This document shows positions 41,651-51,892 of a DNA stretch of 64,000 nucleotides, one piece after another. The stretch is from contig CP007628.2 in NCBI GenBank assembly GCA_000688775.2, forward strand, positions 62,001 through 126,000, read 5' to 3'. The notes under the pieces were generated by a model. That model was not told the origin of the DNA. It did not search any database and saw nothing but the letters and a program-made list of their open reading frames with translations. The stretch is from Streptococcus sp. VT 162 (GTDB taxonomy: Bacteria; Bacillota; Bacilli; Lactobacillales; Streptococcaceae). How positions within the stretch are numbered: position 1 is the first letter of the stretch; each line of letters starts with the position of its first letter. The position numbers and the translations under genes are program-made.

Positions 41651-43414
41651 ATGAAACGTAGTATGTATGCTGGTCGTGTTCGTGAGGAACATATCGGACA
41701 AGAAATTACCTTGAAAGGATGGGTTGGCCGTCGTCGTGACTTGGGTGGTTTGATCTTTATCGACCTTCGTGACCGTGAAGGGATCATGCAGCTGGTTATC
41801 AATCCAGAAAAAGTTTCTGCAGAGGTTATGGCAACAGCTGAAAGCCTTCGTAGTGAGTTTGTCATCGAGGTGACGGGTCAGGTTACTGCGCGTGAGCAAG
41901 CCAATGATAAATTGCCGACTGGTGCGGTTGAGTTGAACGTGACAGCTTTGACAGTGCTGAATACAGCTAAAACAACACCTTTTGAGATTAAAGATGGGAT
42001 TGAGGCCAATGACGATACACGTTTGCGTTACCGATACCTTGACCTTCGTCGTCCAGAGATGTTGGAAAACCTTAAGCTTCGTGCCAAGGTGACTCATTCT
42101 ATCCGTAACTACTTGGATGAGTTGGAGTTTATTGATGTGGAGACGCCATTCCTTTCTAAGTCAACACCAGAAGGGGCGCGTGACTATTTGGTGCCATCTC
42201 GTGTCAACAAAGGTCATTTCTACGCTCTTCCTCAAAGCCCACAGATTACCAAACAGCTCTTGATGAATGCTGGATTTGACCGTTACTACCAAATCGTTAA
42301 ATGTTTCCGTGACGAGGACTTGCGTGGTGACCGTCAGCCTGAATTTACCCAGGTCGACTTGGAAACTTCCTTCCTTAGTGAGCAAGAAATCCAAGACATC
42401 ACAGAAGGCTTGATTGCGCGCGTGATGAAAGAAACAAAAGGCATCGAAGTGACGCTTCCATTTCCTCGTATGAAGTACGATGATGCCATGGCCCTTTATG
42501 GTTCTGACAAGCCAGATACGCGTTTTGACATGTTGCTTCAGGACTTGACAGAAGTTGTCAAGGGTGTTGATTTCAAAGTCTTTTCAGAAGCACCTGCCGT
42601 TAAAGCCATTGTGGTCAAAGGAGCAGCAGATAACTACTCACGTAAAGACATTGACAAGATGACTGAAGTAGCCAAACAATATGGTGCCAAAGGTCTTGCT
42701 TGGGTCAAGGTGGTTGATGGAGAATTAAACGGACCAGTTGCAAAGTTCTTGACTGGCATTCAAGCAGAATTGACTGCAGTACTTGGTCTTGAAGATAAGG
42801 ACTTGGTTCTCTTTGTGGCGGATACGCTTGAAGTGGCGAATGCAACCCTTGGTGCCCTTCGTGGTCGTATTGCCAAAGAGCTTGGCTTGATTGATAGCGA
42901 TAAATTCAATTTCCTTTGGGTGGTTGATTGGCCAATGTTTGAATGGTCTGAAGAAGAAGACCGCTACATGAGCGCCCACCATCCATTTACCCTTCCACAG
43001 GAAGAAACAGCTCACGAATTAGAAGGTGATTTGGCTAAGGTTCGTGCCATTGCTTACGATATCGTCTTGAACGGTTATGAGCTTGGTGGTGGTAGCCTTC
43101 GTATCAACCAAAAAGACCTTCAAGAACGCATGTTCAAGGCTCTTGGTTTCTCAGCCGAAGAAGCAAATGACCAGTTTGGTTTCCTTCTTGAGGCTATGGA
43201 CTATGGTTTCCCACCACACGGTGGTTTGGCGATCGGTCTTGACCGTTTTGTGATGCTCTTAGCAGGAGAAGAAAATATCCGTGAAGTCATTGCCTTTCCT
43301 AAGAACAACAAGGCAACCGATCCAATGACACAAGCTCCATCAACAGTCGCTCTCAAACAACTAGAGGAACTCAGCTTACAAGTAGAAGAAGATGAAACAA
43401 GCAAAACAAATTAA
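41651..43414 (+). CDS. aspS: Aspartyl-tRNA synthetase
   Basis: 587-residue bacterial-type AspRS. An N-terminal OB-fold ([22 protein letters not shown]) precedes class II motifs [18 protein letters not shown] and [18 protein letters not shown], a GAD insertion domain (about 300-420) and motif 3 [16 protein letters not shown] follows GAGGAGAG. Overlaps the next gene by 23 bases. Confidence 0.97.
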   Translation: MKRSMYAGRVREEHIGQEITLKGWVGRRRDLGGLIFIDLRDREGIMQLVINPEKVSAEVMATAESLRSEFVIEVTGQVTAREQANDKLPTGAVELNVTALTVLNTAKTTPFEIKDGIEANDDTRLRYRYLDLRRPEMLENLKLRAKVTHSIRNYLDELEFIDVETPFLSKSTPEGARDYLVPSRVNKGHFYALPQSPQITKQLLMNAGFDRYYQIVKCFRDEDLRGDRQPEFTQVDLETSFLSEQEIQDITEGLIARVMKETKGIEVTLPFPRMKYDDAMALYGSDKPDTRFDMLLQDLTEVVKGVDFKVFSEAPAVKAIVVKGAADNYSRKDIDKMTEVAKQYGAKGLAWVKVVDGELNGPVAKFLTGIQAELTAVLGLEDKDLVLFVADTLEVANATLGALRGRIAKELGLIDSDKFNFLWVVDWPMFEWSEEEDRYMSAHHPFTLPQEETAHELEGDLAKVRAIAYDIVLNGYELGGGSLRINQKDLQERMFKALGFSAEEANDQFGFLLEAMDYGFPPHGGLAIGLDRFVMLLAGEENIREVIAFPKNNKATDPMTQAPSTVALKQLEELSLQVEEDETSKTN

Positions 43415-44333
43415 GCGGTGGCGCTATTATCTGCGCCGCTTTGCTTATCAGATAAAAATCTTACGAGTTTTACAAAGTATCTCTCGGGAAAAATATGATG
43501 AGAAAGTCTCGGCTTCTCTGGTTTATGGCTTTTTGTCAGCAGTAGCAGTCAATTTCTTTTTTCAACCAGGACACGTTTACTCCAGTGGTGCGACGGGTTT
43601 GGCACAGATTATCTCTGCTTTGAGTAATCACTGGTTTGGTTTTTATATTCCGATATCGCTGACCTTTTACGCCATCAATTTTCCCTTGATGATTTTGGCT
43701 TGGTATCAGATTGGGCATAAGTTTACAATCTTTACCTTTATCACAGTATCCATGAGTTCCCTCTTTATCCAGCTTGTGCCAGTTGTGACCTTGACAGAGG
43801 ATCCCATCATCAATGCTCTTTTTGGGGGTGTTGTCATGGGCTTGGGGATTGGTTTTGCGCTCCGTAACAATATTTCTAGCGGAGGTACAGATATCGTCAG
43901 TCTCACCATTCGAAAGAAAACGGGTAAGAATGTCGGCAGTATTTCTTTCTTGGTAAATGGAACCATCATGCTGATAGCAGGTCTGACCTTTGGTTGGAAA
44001 TACGCCCTCTACTCTATGATTACCATTTTTGTATCGAGCCGTGTGACAGACGCGGTCTTTACAAAGCAAAAACGAATGCAGGCCATGATTGTGACCAATA
44101 ATCCTGACAAGGTAATCGCAAAAATCCATAAAAAATTGCACCGTGGAGCAACCATGATCCACGATGCAGAAGGAACCTATAATCATGAGAGAAAAGCAGT
44201 CTTGATCACTGTTATCACGCGAGCAGAGTTTAATGATTTTAAACACATCATGAAACAGGTCGATCCAACAGCCTTTGTCTCTGTATCTGAAAATGTCCAC
44301 ATCCTAGGACGATTCGTAGAAACAGACAATTAA
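43392..44333 (+). CDS. YitT/DUF2179-family membrane protein
   Basis: 313 residues: five or six helices (YitT/DUF161 type, [21 protein letters not shown] and [20 protein letters not shown]) and a C-terminal DUF2179 domain (about 215-305, [29 protein letters not shown]). Role unknown. It starts within the end of aspS and is probably cotranscribed. Confidence 0.85.
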   Translation: MKQAKQIKRWRYYLRRFAYQIKILRVLQSISREKYDEKVSASLVYGFLSAVAVNFFFQPGHVYSSGATGLAQIISALSNHWFGFYIPISLTFYAINFPLMILAWYQIGHKFTIFTFITVSMSSLFIQLVPVVTLTEDPIINALFGGVVMGLGIGFALRNNISSGGTDIVSLTIRKKTGKNVGSISFLVNGTIMLIAGLTFGWKYALYSMITIFVSSRVTDAVFTKQKRMQAMIVTNNPDKVIAKIHKKLHRGATMIHDAEGTYNHERKAVLITVITRAEFNDFKHIMKQVDPTAFVSVSENVHILGRFVETDN

Positions 44334-44342
44334 TCATACTCA

Positions 44343-44373
44343 AAAGACCAGCCTTGGGGCTGGTCTTTATTTT
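44343..44373. terminator. Bidirectional terminator between YitT gene and malR
   Basis: AAAGACCAGCC/GGCTGGTCTTT, an 11-base-pair stem with a four-base loop. It overlaps the malR stop region on the minus strand. Confidence 0.85.
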
Positions 44374-45353
44374 TCGATAATTTTGTGTCCAATCAACTGG
44401 CGGTAACAAATCTGTTTATTGTTTTTGGCATCGTTAATAATCTGGAGAATGGTTTCAAAGGAAACGCGCCCGAGTTCTAAGCTATTGATATCCACATAGG
44501 CTGCCAAGTTCAGTTTAGGGTTGACCGAGTCAAAGCTGAGGACAGGGACATCCAGTTGGTGTTTTGCGATGTAATCACAGACCCCTGCAGCAAGAAGGCT
44601 ATCAATAGTAATAATAGCATCAATATTTGGATCATGCTCGAAGAGAAGTTTACTAAAGCGATAACCATTATCTTCAAGAAATTCGGTCGCAAAGTAGGTC
44701 AGATTTGGATCAATAGGAAGTTGGTATTGTTTAAGAGCTAACTCATAACCCATTAGACGATCTTGTGTTACGAAAAGTTTTTTGGTTCCTCCGATGAAGG
44801 CAATTCGCTTGCATCCTTTTTTGATGAAATATTCTGTTGCATCAAAACCTGCCTGGACATTGTCATTATCGACGAGCGGAATGAAGGGAGATAGAGATTT
44901 ACCTAAGATAAGGAAAGGAAATTGCTCATCTGCTACTAGCTTAACCAAAGGATCTTCTTCTTGGGCATAGAGGAAAATCAAACCATCTACACGCTTACCA
45001 TAGACCATCTGGGAAATAGCTTTGAGCCGCTCTTTTGCATCTTTCCCCGTTGCAATCTGAATAGCATAGTGGTTCTCAGATGCCACTTGGGCGATCCCTC
45101 GTAGAACAGATGGGAAGAAAGGATTTTGGTAAAAGGCATCCGAGTCGTCAGGGAGCACTAGGCCGATAACTTGAGTATAGCTACTTACCAAGCTACGAGC
45201 ATTGAGATTGGGGTGGTAGTTGAGCTCCTTCATCGCCTTGCGAACTCGTTTTTTGGTTTCATCACTAATCGTTGATTTGTTTTGAATAACGCGGGTAACA
45301 GTTGAAGGTGAGACACCTGCTGCCTTGGCCACGTCTTTAATCGTAACGGGCAT
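44367..45353 (-). CDS. malR: Maltose operon repressor MalR (LacI family)
   Basis: 328 residues. An N-terminal helix-turn-helix TIKDVAKAAGVSPSTVTRVIQNK precedes the hinge and a periplasmic-binding-like sensor domain. Placed beside the mal genes exactly as in pneumococcus, it represses malXCD and malMP (malQP) until maltodextrin is present. Likely binding sites are the CGCAAACGTTTGCG-type palindromes at 49.9 and 50.3 kb. Confidence 0.93.
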   Translation of the reverse strand: MPVTIKDVAKAAGVSPSTVTRVIQNKSTISDETKKRVRKAMKELNYHPNLNARSLVSSYTQVIGLVLPDDSDAFYQNPFFPSVLRGIAQVASENHYAIQIATGKDAKERLKAISQMVYGKRVDGLIFLYAQEEDPLVKLVADEQFPFLILGKSLSPFIPLVDNDNVQAGFDATEYFIKKGCKRIAFIGGTKKLFVTQDRLMGYELALKQYQLPIDPNLTYFATEFLEDNGYRFSKLLFEHDPNIDAIITIDSLLAAGVCDYIAKHQLDVPVLSFDSVNPKLNLAAYVDINSLELGRVSFETILQIINDAKNNKQICYRQLIGHKIIEK

Positions 45354-45362
45354 AAAAATCTC

Positions 45363-46169
45363 CTATTTATGATAATCTGGATCACGGAAGTGTGTCTTGT
45401 AAAAAATGGTGACCAGATAAAGAACAAAAAGAATGTTTTGTACAGTGATAAGGGTCGCCATATTTTGGCCAAAAAGTCCCAAAATAAGCGTAATCAGAGT
45501 GGGTAATCCTAAACAGTTCAAGATAAAATGGTAGCACTCTTTAAAGCTCCTAAATGAAAAGAGGCGTGATTTTTTGGTGATATAAAGGAGGAGACTAGCT
45601 CCAAGAGAGACAATAAAGAAATTCAATCCAAAGAGGAAGCTTGCACCAAGAACGAGAAAGAGACTGATATAGACACGGTTCTGTTGGTACCAGTCTTTAG
45701 AAATAGCCTGGGTTAAAGTTTCCTTACTCTGGAAACTCTCCGTTTGAATGGCGTGGTAGCGAATGCGAGTTAGTTCCTTACTTTCCTTACTGATGACGAG
45801 TTCTTTCGTATCAAAATGAAGTTGCAAATCCTTTGGCAATTCCTTACTTGGACTTGGGCCAATCAAAAGAGAAGGCTGCTGATTCTTTGTACCTGAGTAG
45901 TTCAGCTTTCCATCAACGATTTGTGCATTCTCTGACAAGTCCATGATGGCTTCATCTGTCAGTGGAGTATAGACATTATCGATAAAGGTATCCAGTGGAT
46001 ACGTTTCCTGTGAGCTGTTTTGAATGGCAATTGGAATCATGGACAAGCTGATGAGGAAAATGCTCGTAAAGAGGAGTTGAAACCAGTTGAGTCCAAAACG
46101 TTTTGACAGGGGATTACGAAATCCCCAGATACTAGTAAAATACGAGAATGGATATGGAAGCATAGGCAT
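45363..46169 (-). CDS. malA: Maltodextrin utilisation protein MalA (DUF1189)
   Basis: 268-residue membrane protein of the DUF1189 family: an N-terminal helix (about 32-50), a ~110-residue extracytoplasmic region, then four helices. It is encoded upstream of malR in the same transcript. The role in maltodextrin use is not defined. Only a weak ribosome site (AGAAAG) is seen; a second ATG two codons in is possible. Confidence 0.85.
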   Translation of the reverse strand: MPMLPYPFSYFTSIWGFRNPLSKRFGLNWFQLLFTSIFLISLSMIPIAIQNSSQETYPLDTFIDNVYTPLTDEAIMDLSENAQIVDGKLNYSGTKNQQPSLLIGPSPSKELPKDLQLHFDTKELVISKESKELTRIRYHAIQTESFQSKETLTQAISKDWYQQNRVYISLFLVLGASFLFGLNFFIVSLGASLLLYITKKSRLFSFRSFKECYHFILNCLGLPTLITLILGLFGQNMATLITVQNILFVLYLVTIFYKTHFRDPDYHK

Positions 46170-46200
46170 CTTTCTAAAAGGTGTTTTCTATATGAGTATT

Positions 46201-46229
46201 ATTATATAGAGAAATGTGCTTTATTTCAA
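46201..46229 (-). promoter_or_regulatory. malA-malR promoter
   Basis: On the minus strand TTGAAA (46224-46229), 17 bases, TATAAT (46201-46206). Confidence 0.75.
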
Positions 46230-46322
46230 GTCTAGTAGATAAATTGCTTACTGAAAAGCTGATTTTGCTACTATTTGCGGTCTTGTGTCTAATCTTTCAA
46301 CTTTAGAAACAAGATCAAAATG

Positions 46323-46361
46323 AAAAAGGGTGGCGGGGATAAATTATCCCTTGTCGCCACC
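46323..46361 (-). terminator. Terminator of malX-malC-malD
   Basis: CGCCACC/GGTGGCG outer stem with inner GGGATAA/TTATCCC pairing. It spans the malD stop codon and is followed by TTTTT on the minus strand. Confidence 0.8.
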
Positions 46362-47186
46362 ACTTGTAAGTCCTGAAACAAAGTTCTTTTGTAGGAAGAA
46401 GAAGAGAATACAGATTGGAAGGGCGATGAGGATAGCACCTGCTGAGAAGTAGGCAATCTTCAAGTTTTTCACATTGCTGACAAAGGTCTGTAGACCAACG
46501 GCAACTGTAAAGTATTCTTTCTCACGAAGCAAGAAACTAGAGAGGATATAGTCTCCGAAAGGTCCCATGAAGGCCCAGAGCGCTTGTACTGCAACCATTG
46601 GGCGAACGAGTGGGAGAACAATTTGCCAGAAGCGACGGAAGTGTCCTGCACCATCTAGTTTTGCTGATTCATCAAGAGACATTGGTACTGTGTCGAAGTA
46701 ACCTTTCATCAACCAAGCGTTCATTGGGATACCACCACCGACATATAGGAAGATGAGGAACCAGCTATGGTTAAGGGCGTTCAACATAAGGGCCATAACG
46801 AAGAAGGCTGTCAAAGCGGCCATAGTTGGCACCATTTGGATGATCAAGAAGAAGACCAAACTTTGTTTACGAGCCAAGAAGTTGTAACGGCTGTAGGCGT
46901 AACCAGCAAGTACGATGATACTTGTTTGAACAGCCATTGTAATCAAGGCGATGATCAAGGTATTGAGATACCAAGTGCCGTATAAGGTTTCAGTGAAGAG
47001 TCCTTTAAAGTTATCAAAACTAAAATCGACGTTACCATCTAGTTTAAAGGCTACCACGTTACCAGACTTGAAGGCTGACATAATGGTGATCAAAAGTGGA
47101 TAGATAATCACGATTGATAAGCCAATCAAGTAGAGGTAAGTGAGGGTTTGAGTCAGTCTACGTTTGAGTTTGATTGAGTTATTCAT
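46344..47186 (-). CDS. malD: Maltodextrin ABC transporter permease MalD (MalG-like)
   Basis: 280 residues from the [10 protein letters not shown] start; the longer frame begins inside malC. Six helices, with the EAA loop [27 protein letters not shown] that docks to the ATPase. It forms the importer pore with MalC. The ATPase (MsmK-type) is not encoded here and is shared from elsewhere in streptococci. Confidence 0.94.
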   Translation of the reverse strand: MNNSIKLKRRLTQTLTYLYLIGLSIVIIYPLLITIMSAFKSGNVVAFKLDGNVDFSFDNFKGLFTETLYGTWYLNTLIIALITMAVQTSIIVLAGYAYSRYNFLARKQSLVFFLIIQMVPTMAALTAFFVMALMLNALNHSWFLIFLYVGGGIPMNAWLMKGYFDTVPMSLDESAKLDGAGHFRRFWQIVLPLVRPMVAVQALWAFMGPFGDYILSSFLLREKEYFTVAVGLQTFVSNVKNLKIAYFSAGAILIALPICILFFFLQKNFVSGLTSGGDKG

Positions 47187-47187
47187 C

Positions 47188-48480
47188 TTAGACGTCCTCC
47201 ATATCAAATGCGTGTAGTTTCTTGAATGCAATCATAGAGATAGAGATGACAATGATTGAGATAATCAAGGTAACAGCTGCCGCCATAGAGTATTGAGGAG
47301 ATGTACCTGTTGTCAAACGATAAATCCATGAGATCAAGATATCAGTTGAACCGGCTCCACCACCAACGCTACCAGGACCTCCGCCGTTGAAGAGGTACAT
47401 GATAGAGAAGTTGTTAAAGTTGAAGGTGTATTGGCTGATCAATGTTGGTGCCGCAACAGCCAAAATCATAGGGAAAGTGATGTTGCGGAATTTTTGCCAA
47501 GCATTGGCACCATCGATGTAAGCCGCTTCGTAGAGGTCGTTAGGAATCGACTGCAAGATACCCAAAGTCAAAACGTAGATGTATGGGAATCCTAGCCAAC
47601 CTTGCATCATAATCAAGGCAATCTTAGTCCAAGTTGGGTCTGTTTTCCAAGGGATAAGCGCTCCGTCAAGGAAAGGAAGGACCTTAGCCAAGATAGGCAA
47701 TACTTGAGTGTTGATCGCTCCGACACTATCGTTAAACATGTTTGAGAATGTCAAGATAGTGATGAAGGCTGGAACAGCCCAAGGAAGAAGGAAAATAACA
47801 CCAAAGATACGTTTTCCTTTGATAAATGGTTGGTTAGCAATGATTGCTGTGAAGATACCAATCACAATCTGCAAAGTAGAAGCAGACAAGGCCCAGATGA
47901 TGGTCCAAGAAAGAACCGCACCGAAGGCTGAACGGAAGGTACTTAAGCTCCAGATATTAGTGAAGTTCGTCAAGCCAACCCAGTCCAACAATTTGTTTGG
48001 TGGCAAGTGTTGGAAGTCATAGTTGGTAAAGGCAATCATCAAGGTTACGATAACTGGGAAGATAATCGCAAATGTCATAGCGACGTAAGATGGGATGATC
48101 AAGAGGTAAGGGAAACCATTCTCATAAATACCTTTGATCATATCTTTAAAAGTACGTGGGACAGGAATTCCATTGTTAATACGTTTTGCGATTGTATGTG
48201 CATCTTTAATATTTGAGAAATAAAAGAGCACATAAACGACTACAAAGATTAAATGGAAGGCACCACGAATCAGCATAAAGAGGGAATTATCACGACCTGG
48301 CTTGTCACCAAGAGTGATCAAATTGTGCAATTCCGGCGCAGCAAGTGCTAGGAAATAAAGAACAAATACGATAGTTACACCAAGGAAGATAAAACCTTTG
48401 GCCTTTTGTTTATTGTAAATCTGTCCTAACCCAGGAATCACTGAAAGCAAGGCTGCTTTGCTAGGTTGTTGGTTTTCCAT
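47188..48480 (-). CDS. malC: Maltodextrin ABC transporter permease MalC (MalF-like)
   Basis: 430 residues from [12 protein letters not shown] (AAGGAG upstream). About eight helices, and the EAA loop [24 protein letters not shown]. It is followed one base later by malD. Normal length for Gram-positive MalC. Confidence 0.94.
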   Translation of the reverse strand: MENQQPSKAALLSVIPGLGQIYNKQKAKGFIFLGVTIVFVLYFLALAAPELHNLITLGDKPGRDNSLFMLIRGAFHLIFVVVYVLFYFSNIKDAHTIAKRINNGIPVPRTFKDMIKGIYENGFPYLLIIPSYVAMTFAIIFPVIVTLMIAFTNYDFQHLPPNKLLDWVGLTNFTNIWSLSTFRSAFGAVLSWTIIWALSASTLQIVIGIFTAIIANQPFIKGKRIFGVIFLLPWAVPAFITILTFSNMFNDSVGAINTQVLPILAKVLPFLDGALIPWKTDPTWTKIALIMMQGWLGFPYIYVLTLGILQSIPNDLYEAAYIDGANAWQKFRNITFPMILAVAAPTLISQYTFNFNNFSIMYLFNGGGPGSVGGGAGSTDILISWIYRLTTGTSPQYSMAAAVTLIISIIVISISMIAFKKLHAFDMEDV

Positions 48481-48606
48481 GAATACTCCTTTCATAGGAT
48501 ACGAGATTGAAGTTTGTCTCCAATCACTAGATAGGCAACTGCAATCATTCGTAAATTTATAAAATCAAAGGGGGATCTGTATTCTCCCCCCTTGTAACGA
48601 ATTCAA

Positions 48607-49878
48607 TTATTCACCAAATTTTTGTTTGATTGTTTCTTTGATCAATGTTACAGCATCGTTAGCAGCTGTCTTAGCATCTTTCTTACCGCTTACAGCGTCA
48701 AAGAGCATTGTTTTAGCTGGATCCCAAACAGCTGACATTTGAGAAATGTTTGGCATTGGTTGAGCGTTCTTGAACTGTTTGATAACAGCTGTTGTCAACT
48801 CATCGTTTTTACCTTCAGCGTATGAACGAGCTTCAGTGTTAGCTGGGATTTCGTTAGTTGCATCGTAGAATGCTTTTTGTTGTTCAGTTGAAACAAGGAA
48901 GTCTACAAATTTTTGTGCAGCTTCAAGGTTCTTAGTGCTTGATGGGATGATCCAAGCTTTACCACCACCGAATGGTGTGTATTCTTTACCATTTGGAAGA
49001 GTTGGAATAGTAGCAACACCGTAGTTTACTTTAGCATCTTTGAATGCTTGAGCTTTCCAAGGACCGTCGATGATAGCAGCTGTTTTACCTTCTTGGAATT
49101 GAGTTTGGATCAAGTTTGCAGCACCTTCAGTATCTTGCATACCTTTAGGCCATTTTTCATACCAAGATTTAGCGTAGTTGACACCAGTGATAGAACCGTC
49201 GTTTGCAAGACCGATGTCTTTAGCGTCTTTACCGTTTTGTCCGAATACGTAACCACCGTTACCAGCAAGAAGTCCGTATGCGTAGTAGAAGTTTGTCCAG
49301 TCAGCTAGGAATGCAGTAGTTTTGCCATCTTCACCAGCGAAAGCGTATTTGCTGTCTTTAGCAAGTTCTTCTAATTCAGCAAAAGTTTTTGGAGCTTCTT
49401 TTAGCAAGTCTTTGTTGTAGTACATAACAAGTGACTCAATAACGGCAGGAGCACCGTAAACTTTACCGTCAGCAGCTGTTACAAGAGATTTAGTCTTATC
49501 ATCTGTTTTTGCACCATCGCTCAAAGTAACTTCTGAAAGTTGTCCGTCAGTACCAAGGCTACCTACGCGGTCGTATGGTGCCATCATAACGTCAGCAGCT
49601 TGACCTGATTGGTTGTCAAGAGAAAGTTTGTCAAGTCCACCAAGTTGGTCACCTGATTTGATGTTAACTTTTGTACCTGATTCTTTTTCATAAGCTGCAG
49701 CAACTTTTTCAGCGTAGGCTTTGTATTGGTCTTCAACGTAGAAAGTGATTTCTTTTGCTTCAGATGAGCTAGTATCAGCTGCTTTATCAGCAGTTTTGCT
49801 TCCGCAAGCTACCAAAAGTAAGCTAGCAAGAGTAGCAGTTCCGAGCACAGCAGCGCTCTTCATGAATTTAGATGACAT
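48607..49878 (-). CDS. malX: Maltodextrin-binding lipoprotein MalX
   Basis: 423-residue solute-binding protein with a lipobox LLLVACGS (Cys about 25), Ser/Ala-rich linker and family-1 binding-protein fold (for example KSWYEKWPKGMQDTEGAANL, GPWKAQAFKDAKVNYGVA). It captures maltodextrins and delivers them to MalC/MalD. GGAGG ribosome site; strongly controlled promoter upstream. Confidence 0.95.
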   Translation of the reverse strand: MSSKFMKSAAVLGTATLASLLLVACGSKTADKAADTSSSEAKEITFYVEDQYKAYAEKVAAAYEKESGTKVNIKSGDQLGGLDKLSLDNQSGQAADVMMAPYDRVGSLGTDGQLSEVTLSDGAKTDDKTKSLVTAADGKVYGAPAVIESLVMYYNKDLLKEAPKTFAELEELAKDSKYAFAGEDGKTTAFLADWTNFYYAYGLLAGNGGYVFGQNGKDAKDIGLANDGSITGVNYAKSWYEKWPKGMQDTEGAANLIQTQFQEGKTAAIIDGPWKAQAFKDAKVNYGVATIPTLPNGKEYTPFGGGKAWIIPSSTKNLEAAQKFVDFLVSTEQQKAFYDATNEIPANTEARSYAEGKNDELTTAVIKQFKNAQPMPNISQMSAVWDPAKTMLFDAVSGKKDAKTAANDAVTLIKETIKQKFGE

Positions 49879-49918
49879 AGTGTATTCCTCCTAAAGAATA
49901 ACAAAAATAATTTAATGA

Positions 49919-49979
49919 GAAAACGCAAACGTTTTCTTTTACGAACTTAGTATAGCACAAATAGAAAACGGTTGCAAGC
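49919..49979 (-). promoter_or_regulatory. malX promoter with MalR and cre-like sites
   Basis: On the minus strand TTGCAA (49972-49977), 17 bases, TATACT (49949-49954) with TGC extension. The near-palindrome GAAAACGCAAACGTTTTC (49919-49936) lies downstream of the start as a MalR-type operator. TGCAACCGTTTTC overlapping the -35 resembles a catabolite (CcpA) cre site. Confidence 0.78.
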
Positions 49980-50250
49980 TTTTTTAGAAAAATTTTTAAA
50001 AAAATTTTAAGGTTTCAAACATTTGTTAAAGCCCATATATAGGAAAGAACTTAAAATGTTTGTTTTTTTTGAATTGAAAATATATTAGGAAAACGATTGC
50101 GTAAATTCGGCTCGGTTTTTCAGAAAATAGAGCAGATATTGGGAATGAATTATCTTAAATCAGAAAATCTTTAAAATTTTTTCGCTTATTTCATAAAATA
50201 TCAGTGGCAACAAGTTTTGTTTGATTAAAATAATTCAAAAAAATTTTTTA
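49980..50250. other. AT-rich divergent mal spacer
   Basis: No gene. Very AT-rich, with one more operator-like stretch, AAAACGATTGCGTAAA, near 50092. The long spacer separates two divergent controlled promoters. Confidence 0.5.
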
Positions 50251-50326
50251 AAAACGCTTGCATTTGTTTTTGAAATGCGTTATACTTAAATTAACGCAAA
50301 CGTTTGCGCCTTAATTGCGCAACGTT
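50251..50326 (+). promoter_or_regulatory. malQ promoter with MalR operator
   Basis: TTGCAT (50258-50263), 17 bases, TATACT (50281-50286). CGCAAACGTTTGCG (50295-50308) is a perfect palindrome right after the start site, and a degenerate second copy (TGCGCAACGTTTTA) follows near 50315. A cre-like AAAACGCTTGCA overlaps the -35. Confidence 0.82.
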
Positions 50327-50352
50327 TTATAACAAACACATGAGGTGCTATT

Positions 50353-51870
50353 ATGAAAAAACGTCAAAGTGGTGTGTTGATGCACATCTCTTCTCTGCCA
50401 GGAGCATACGGGATTGGATCATTTGGGCAGACTGCCTATGATTTCGTTGATTTCTTGGTTCGTACGAAGCAACGTTACTGGCAAATCCTCCCTCTTGGGA
50501 CAACAAGCTATGGAGATTCTCCATACCAATCATTCTCAGCCTTTGCTGGAAATACGCATTTTATCGACCTTGATATCTTGGTAGAGCAAGGCTTGCTCGA
50601 AGCTAGAGATCTTGAAGGTGTTGACTTTGGTAGTGATGCATCGGAAGTCGACTATGCGAAGATTTATTACGCACGTCGTCCGCTTTTAGAAAAAGCAGTT
50701 AAACGTTTCTTGGAAGTGGGAGACGTCAAAGCTTTTGAGAAGTTTGCTCAAGACAACCAATCATGGCTTGAACTCTTCGCAGAATATATGGCTATCAAAG
50801 AGCATTTTGACAATCTTGCTTGGACAGAATGGCCAGATGCAGACGCTCGTGCTCGTAAAGCTTCAGCACTTGAAAGCTACCGTGAGAAATTGGCAGACAA
50901 GTTGGTTTACCACCGTGTGACTCAATATTTCTTCTTCCAACAATGGTTGAAATTGAAAGCCTACGCTAACGACAACCACATCGAAATTGTTGGAGACATG
51001 CCTATCTACGTTGCGGAAGATTCAAGCGACATGTGGGCAAATCCACATCTCTTCAAGACAGATGCCACTGGTAAAGCAACTTGCATCGCAGGATGCCCAC
51101 CAGATGAGTTTTCTGCCACTGGTCAGCTTTGGGGAAACCCAATCTATGACTGGGAAGCAATGGACAAAGACGGGTACAAATGGTGGGTTGAACGCTTGCG
51201 TGAAAGGTTCAAAATCTACGATATCGTTCGTATCGACCACTTCCGCGGTTTCGAATCTTACTGGGAAATTCCTGCTGGTTCCGATACAGCAGCACCTGGT
51301 AAATGGGTGAAAGGTCCAGGCTACAAACTCTTCGCAGCCGTTAAGGAAGAGCTTGGTGAGCTAAACATCATCGCAGAAGACCTTGGTTTCATGACAGATG
51401 AAGTTATCGAGTTGCGCGAACGTACTGGCTTCCCAGGGATGAAGATTCTTCAATTTGCCTTCAACCCAGAAGACGAAAGTATCGATAGCCCACACTTGGC
51501 ACCTGCTAACTCTGTTATGTACACAGGAACACACGATAACAATACAGTTCTTGGTTGGTACCGTAATGAGATCGATGATCCAACTCGTGAGTACATGGCG
51601 CGTTACACCAACCGTAAAGAGTATGAAACAGTGCCGCACGCAATGCTTCGTACAGTATTTTCATCAGTGAGCTTCATGGCTATTGCAACCATGCAAGACT
51701 TGCTAGAACTAGATGAGGCGGCTCGCATGAACTACCCATCTACTCTTGGTGGAAACTGGTCATGGCGTATGACAGCAGACCAACTCACACCAGCTGTTGA
51801 AGAAACTTTGCTTGACTTGACTACAATTTATCGCCGAATTAATGAAAATTTGGTAGAATTAAAGAAATAA
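50353..51870 (+). CDS. malQ: 4-alpha-glucanotransferase (amylomaltase)
   Basis: 505-residue GH77 enzyme that disproportionates maltodextrins, releasing glucose and making longer chains for Mal[34 protein letters not shown] (with nucleophile Asp) and [11 protein letters not shown] (acid/base Glu) are the catalytic motifs, and GTHDNNT a conserved subsite. Called malM in pneumococcus. Followed by malP 22 bases later. Confidence 0.96.
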   Translation: MKKRQSGVLMHISSLPGAYGIGSFGQTAYDFVDFLVRTKQRYWQILPLGTTSYGDSPYQSFSAFAGNTHFIDLDILVEQGLLEARDLEGVDFGSDASEVDYAKIYYARRPLLEKAVKRFLEVGDVKAFEKFAQDNQSWLELFAEYMAIKEHFDNLAWTEWPDADARARKASALESYREKLADKLVYHRVTQYFFFQQWLKLKAYANDNHIEIVGDMPIYVAEDSSDMWANPHLFKTDATGKATCIAGCPPDEFSATGQLWGNPIYDWEAMDKDGYKWWVERLRERFKIYDIVRIDHFRGFESYWEIPAGSDTAAPGKWVKGPGYKLFAAVKEELGELNIIAEDLGFMTDEVIELRERTGFPGMKILQFAFNPEDESIDSPHLAPANSVMYTGTHDNNTVLGWYRNEIDDPTREYMARYTNRKEYETVPHAMLRTVFSSVSFMAIATMQDLLELDEAARMNYPSTLGGNWSWRMTADQLTPAVEETLLDLTTIYRRINENLVELKK

Positions 51871-51892
51871 GACAATATCAGGAGACACAAAA

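Noticed and set aside
41477..42097. 206-codon minus-strand open frame over the aspS start
   Set aside because: It runs through a terminator and antisense to aspS; composition is not protein-like.
43536..44300. 254-codon open frame on the minus strand
   Set aside because: It lies entirely opposite the YitT-family gene, has a Cys/His-rich, low-quality composition and no ribosome site; a shadow of codon bias.
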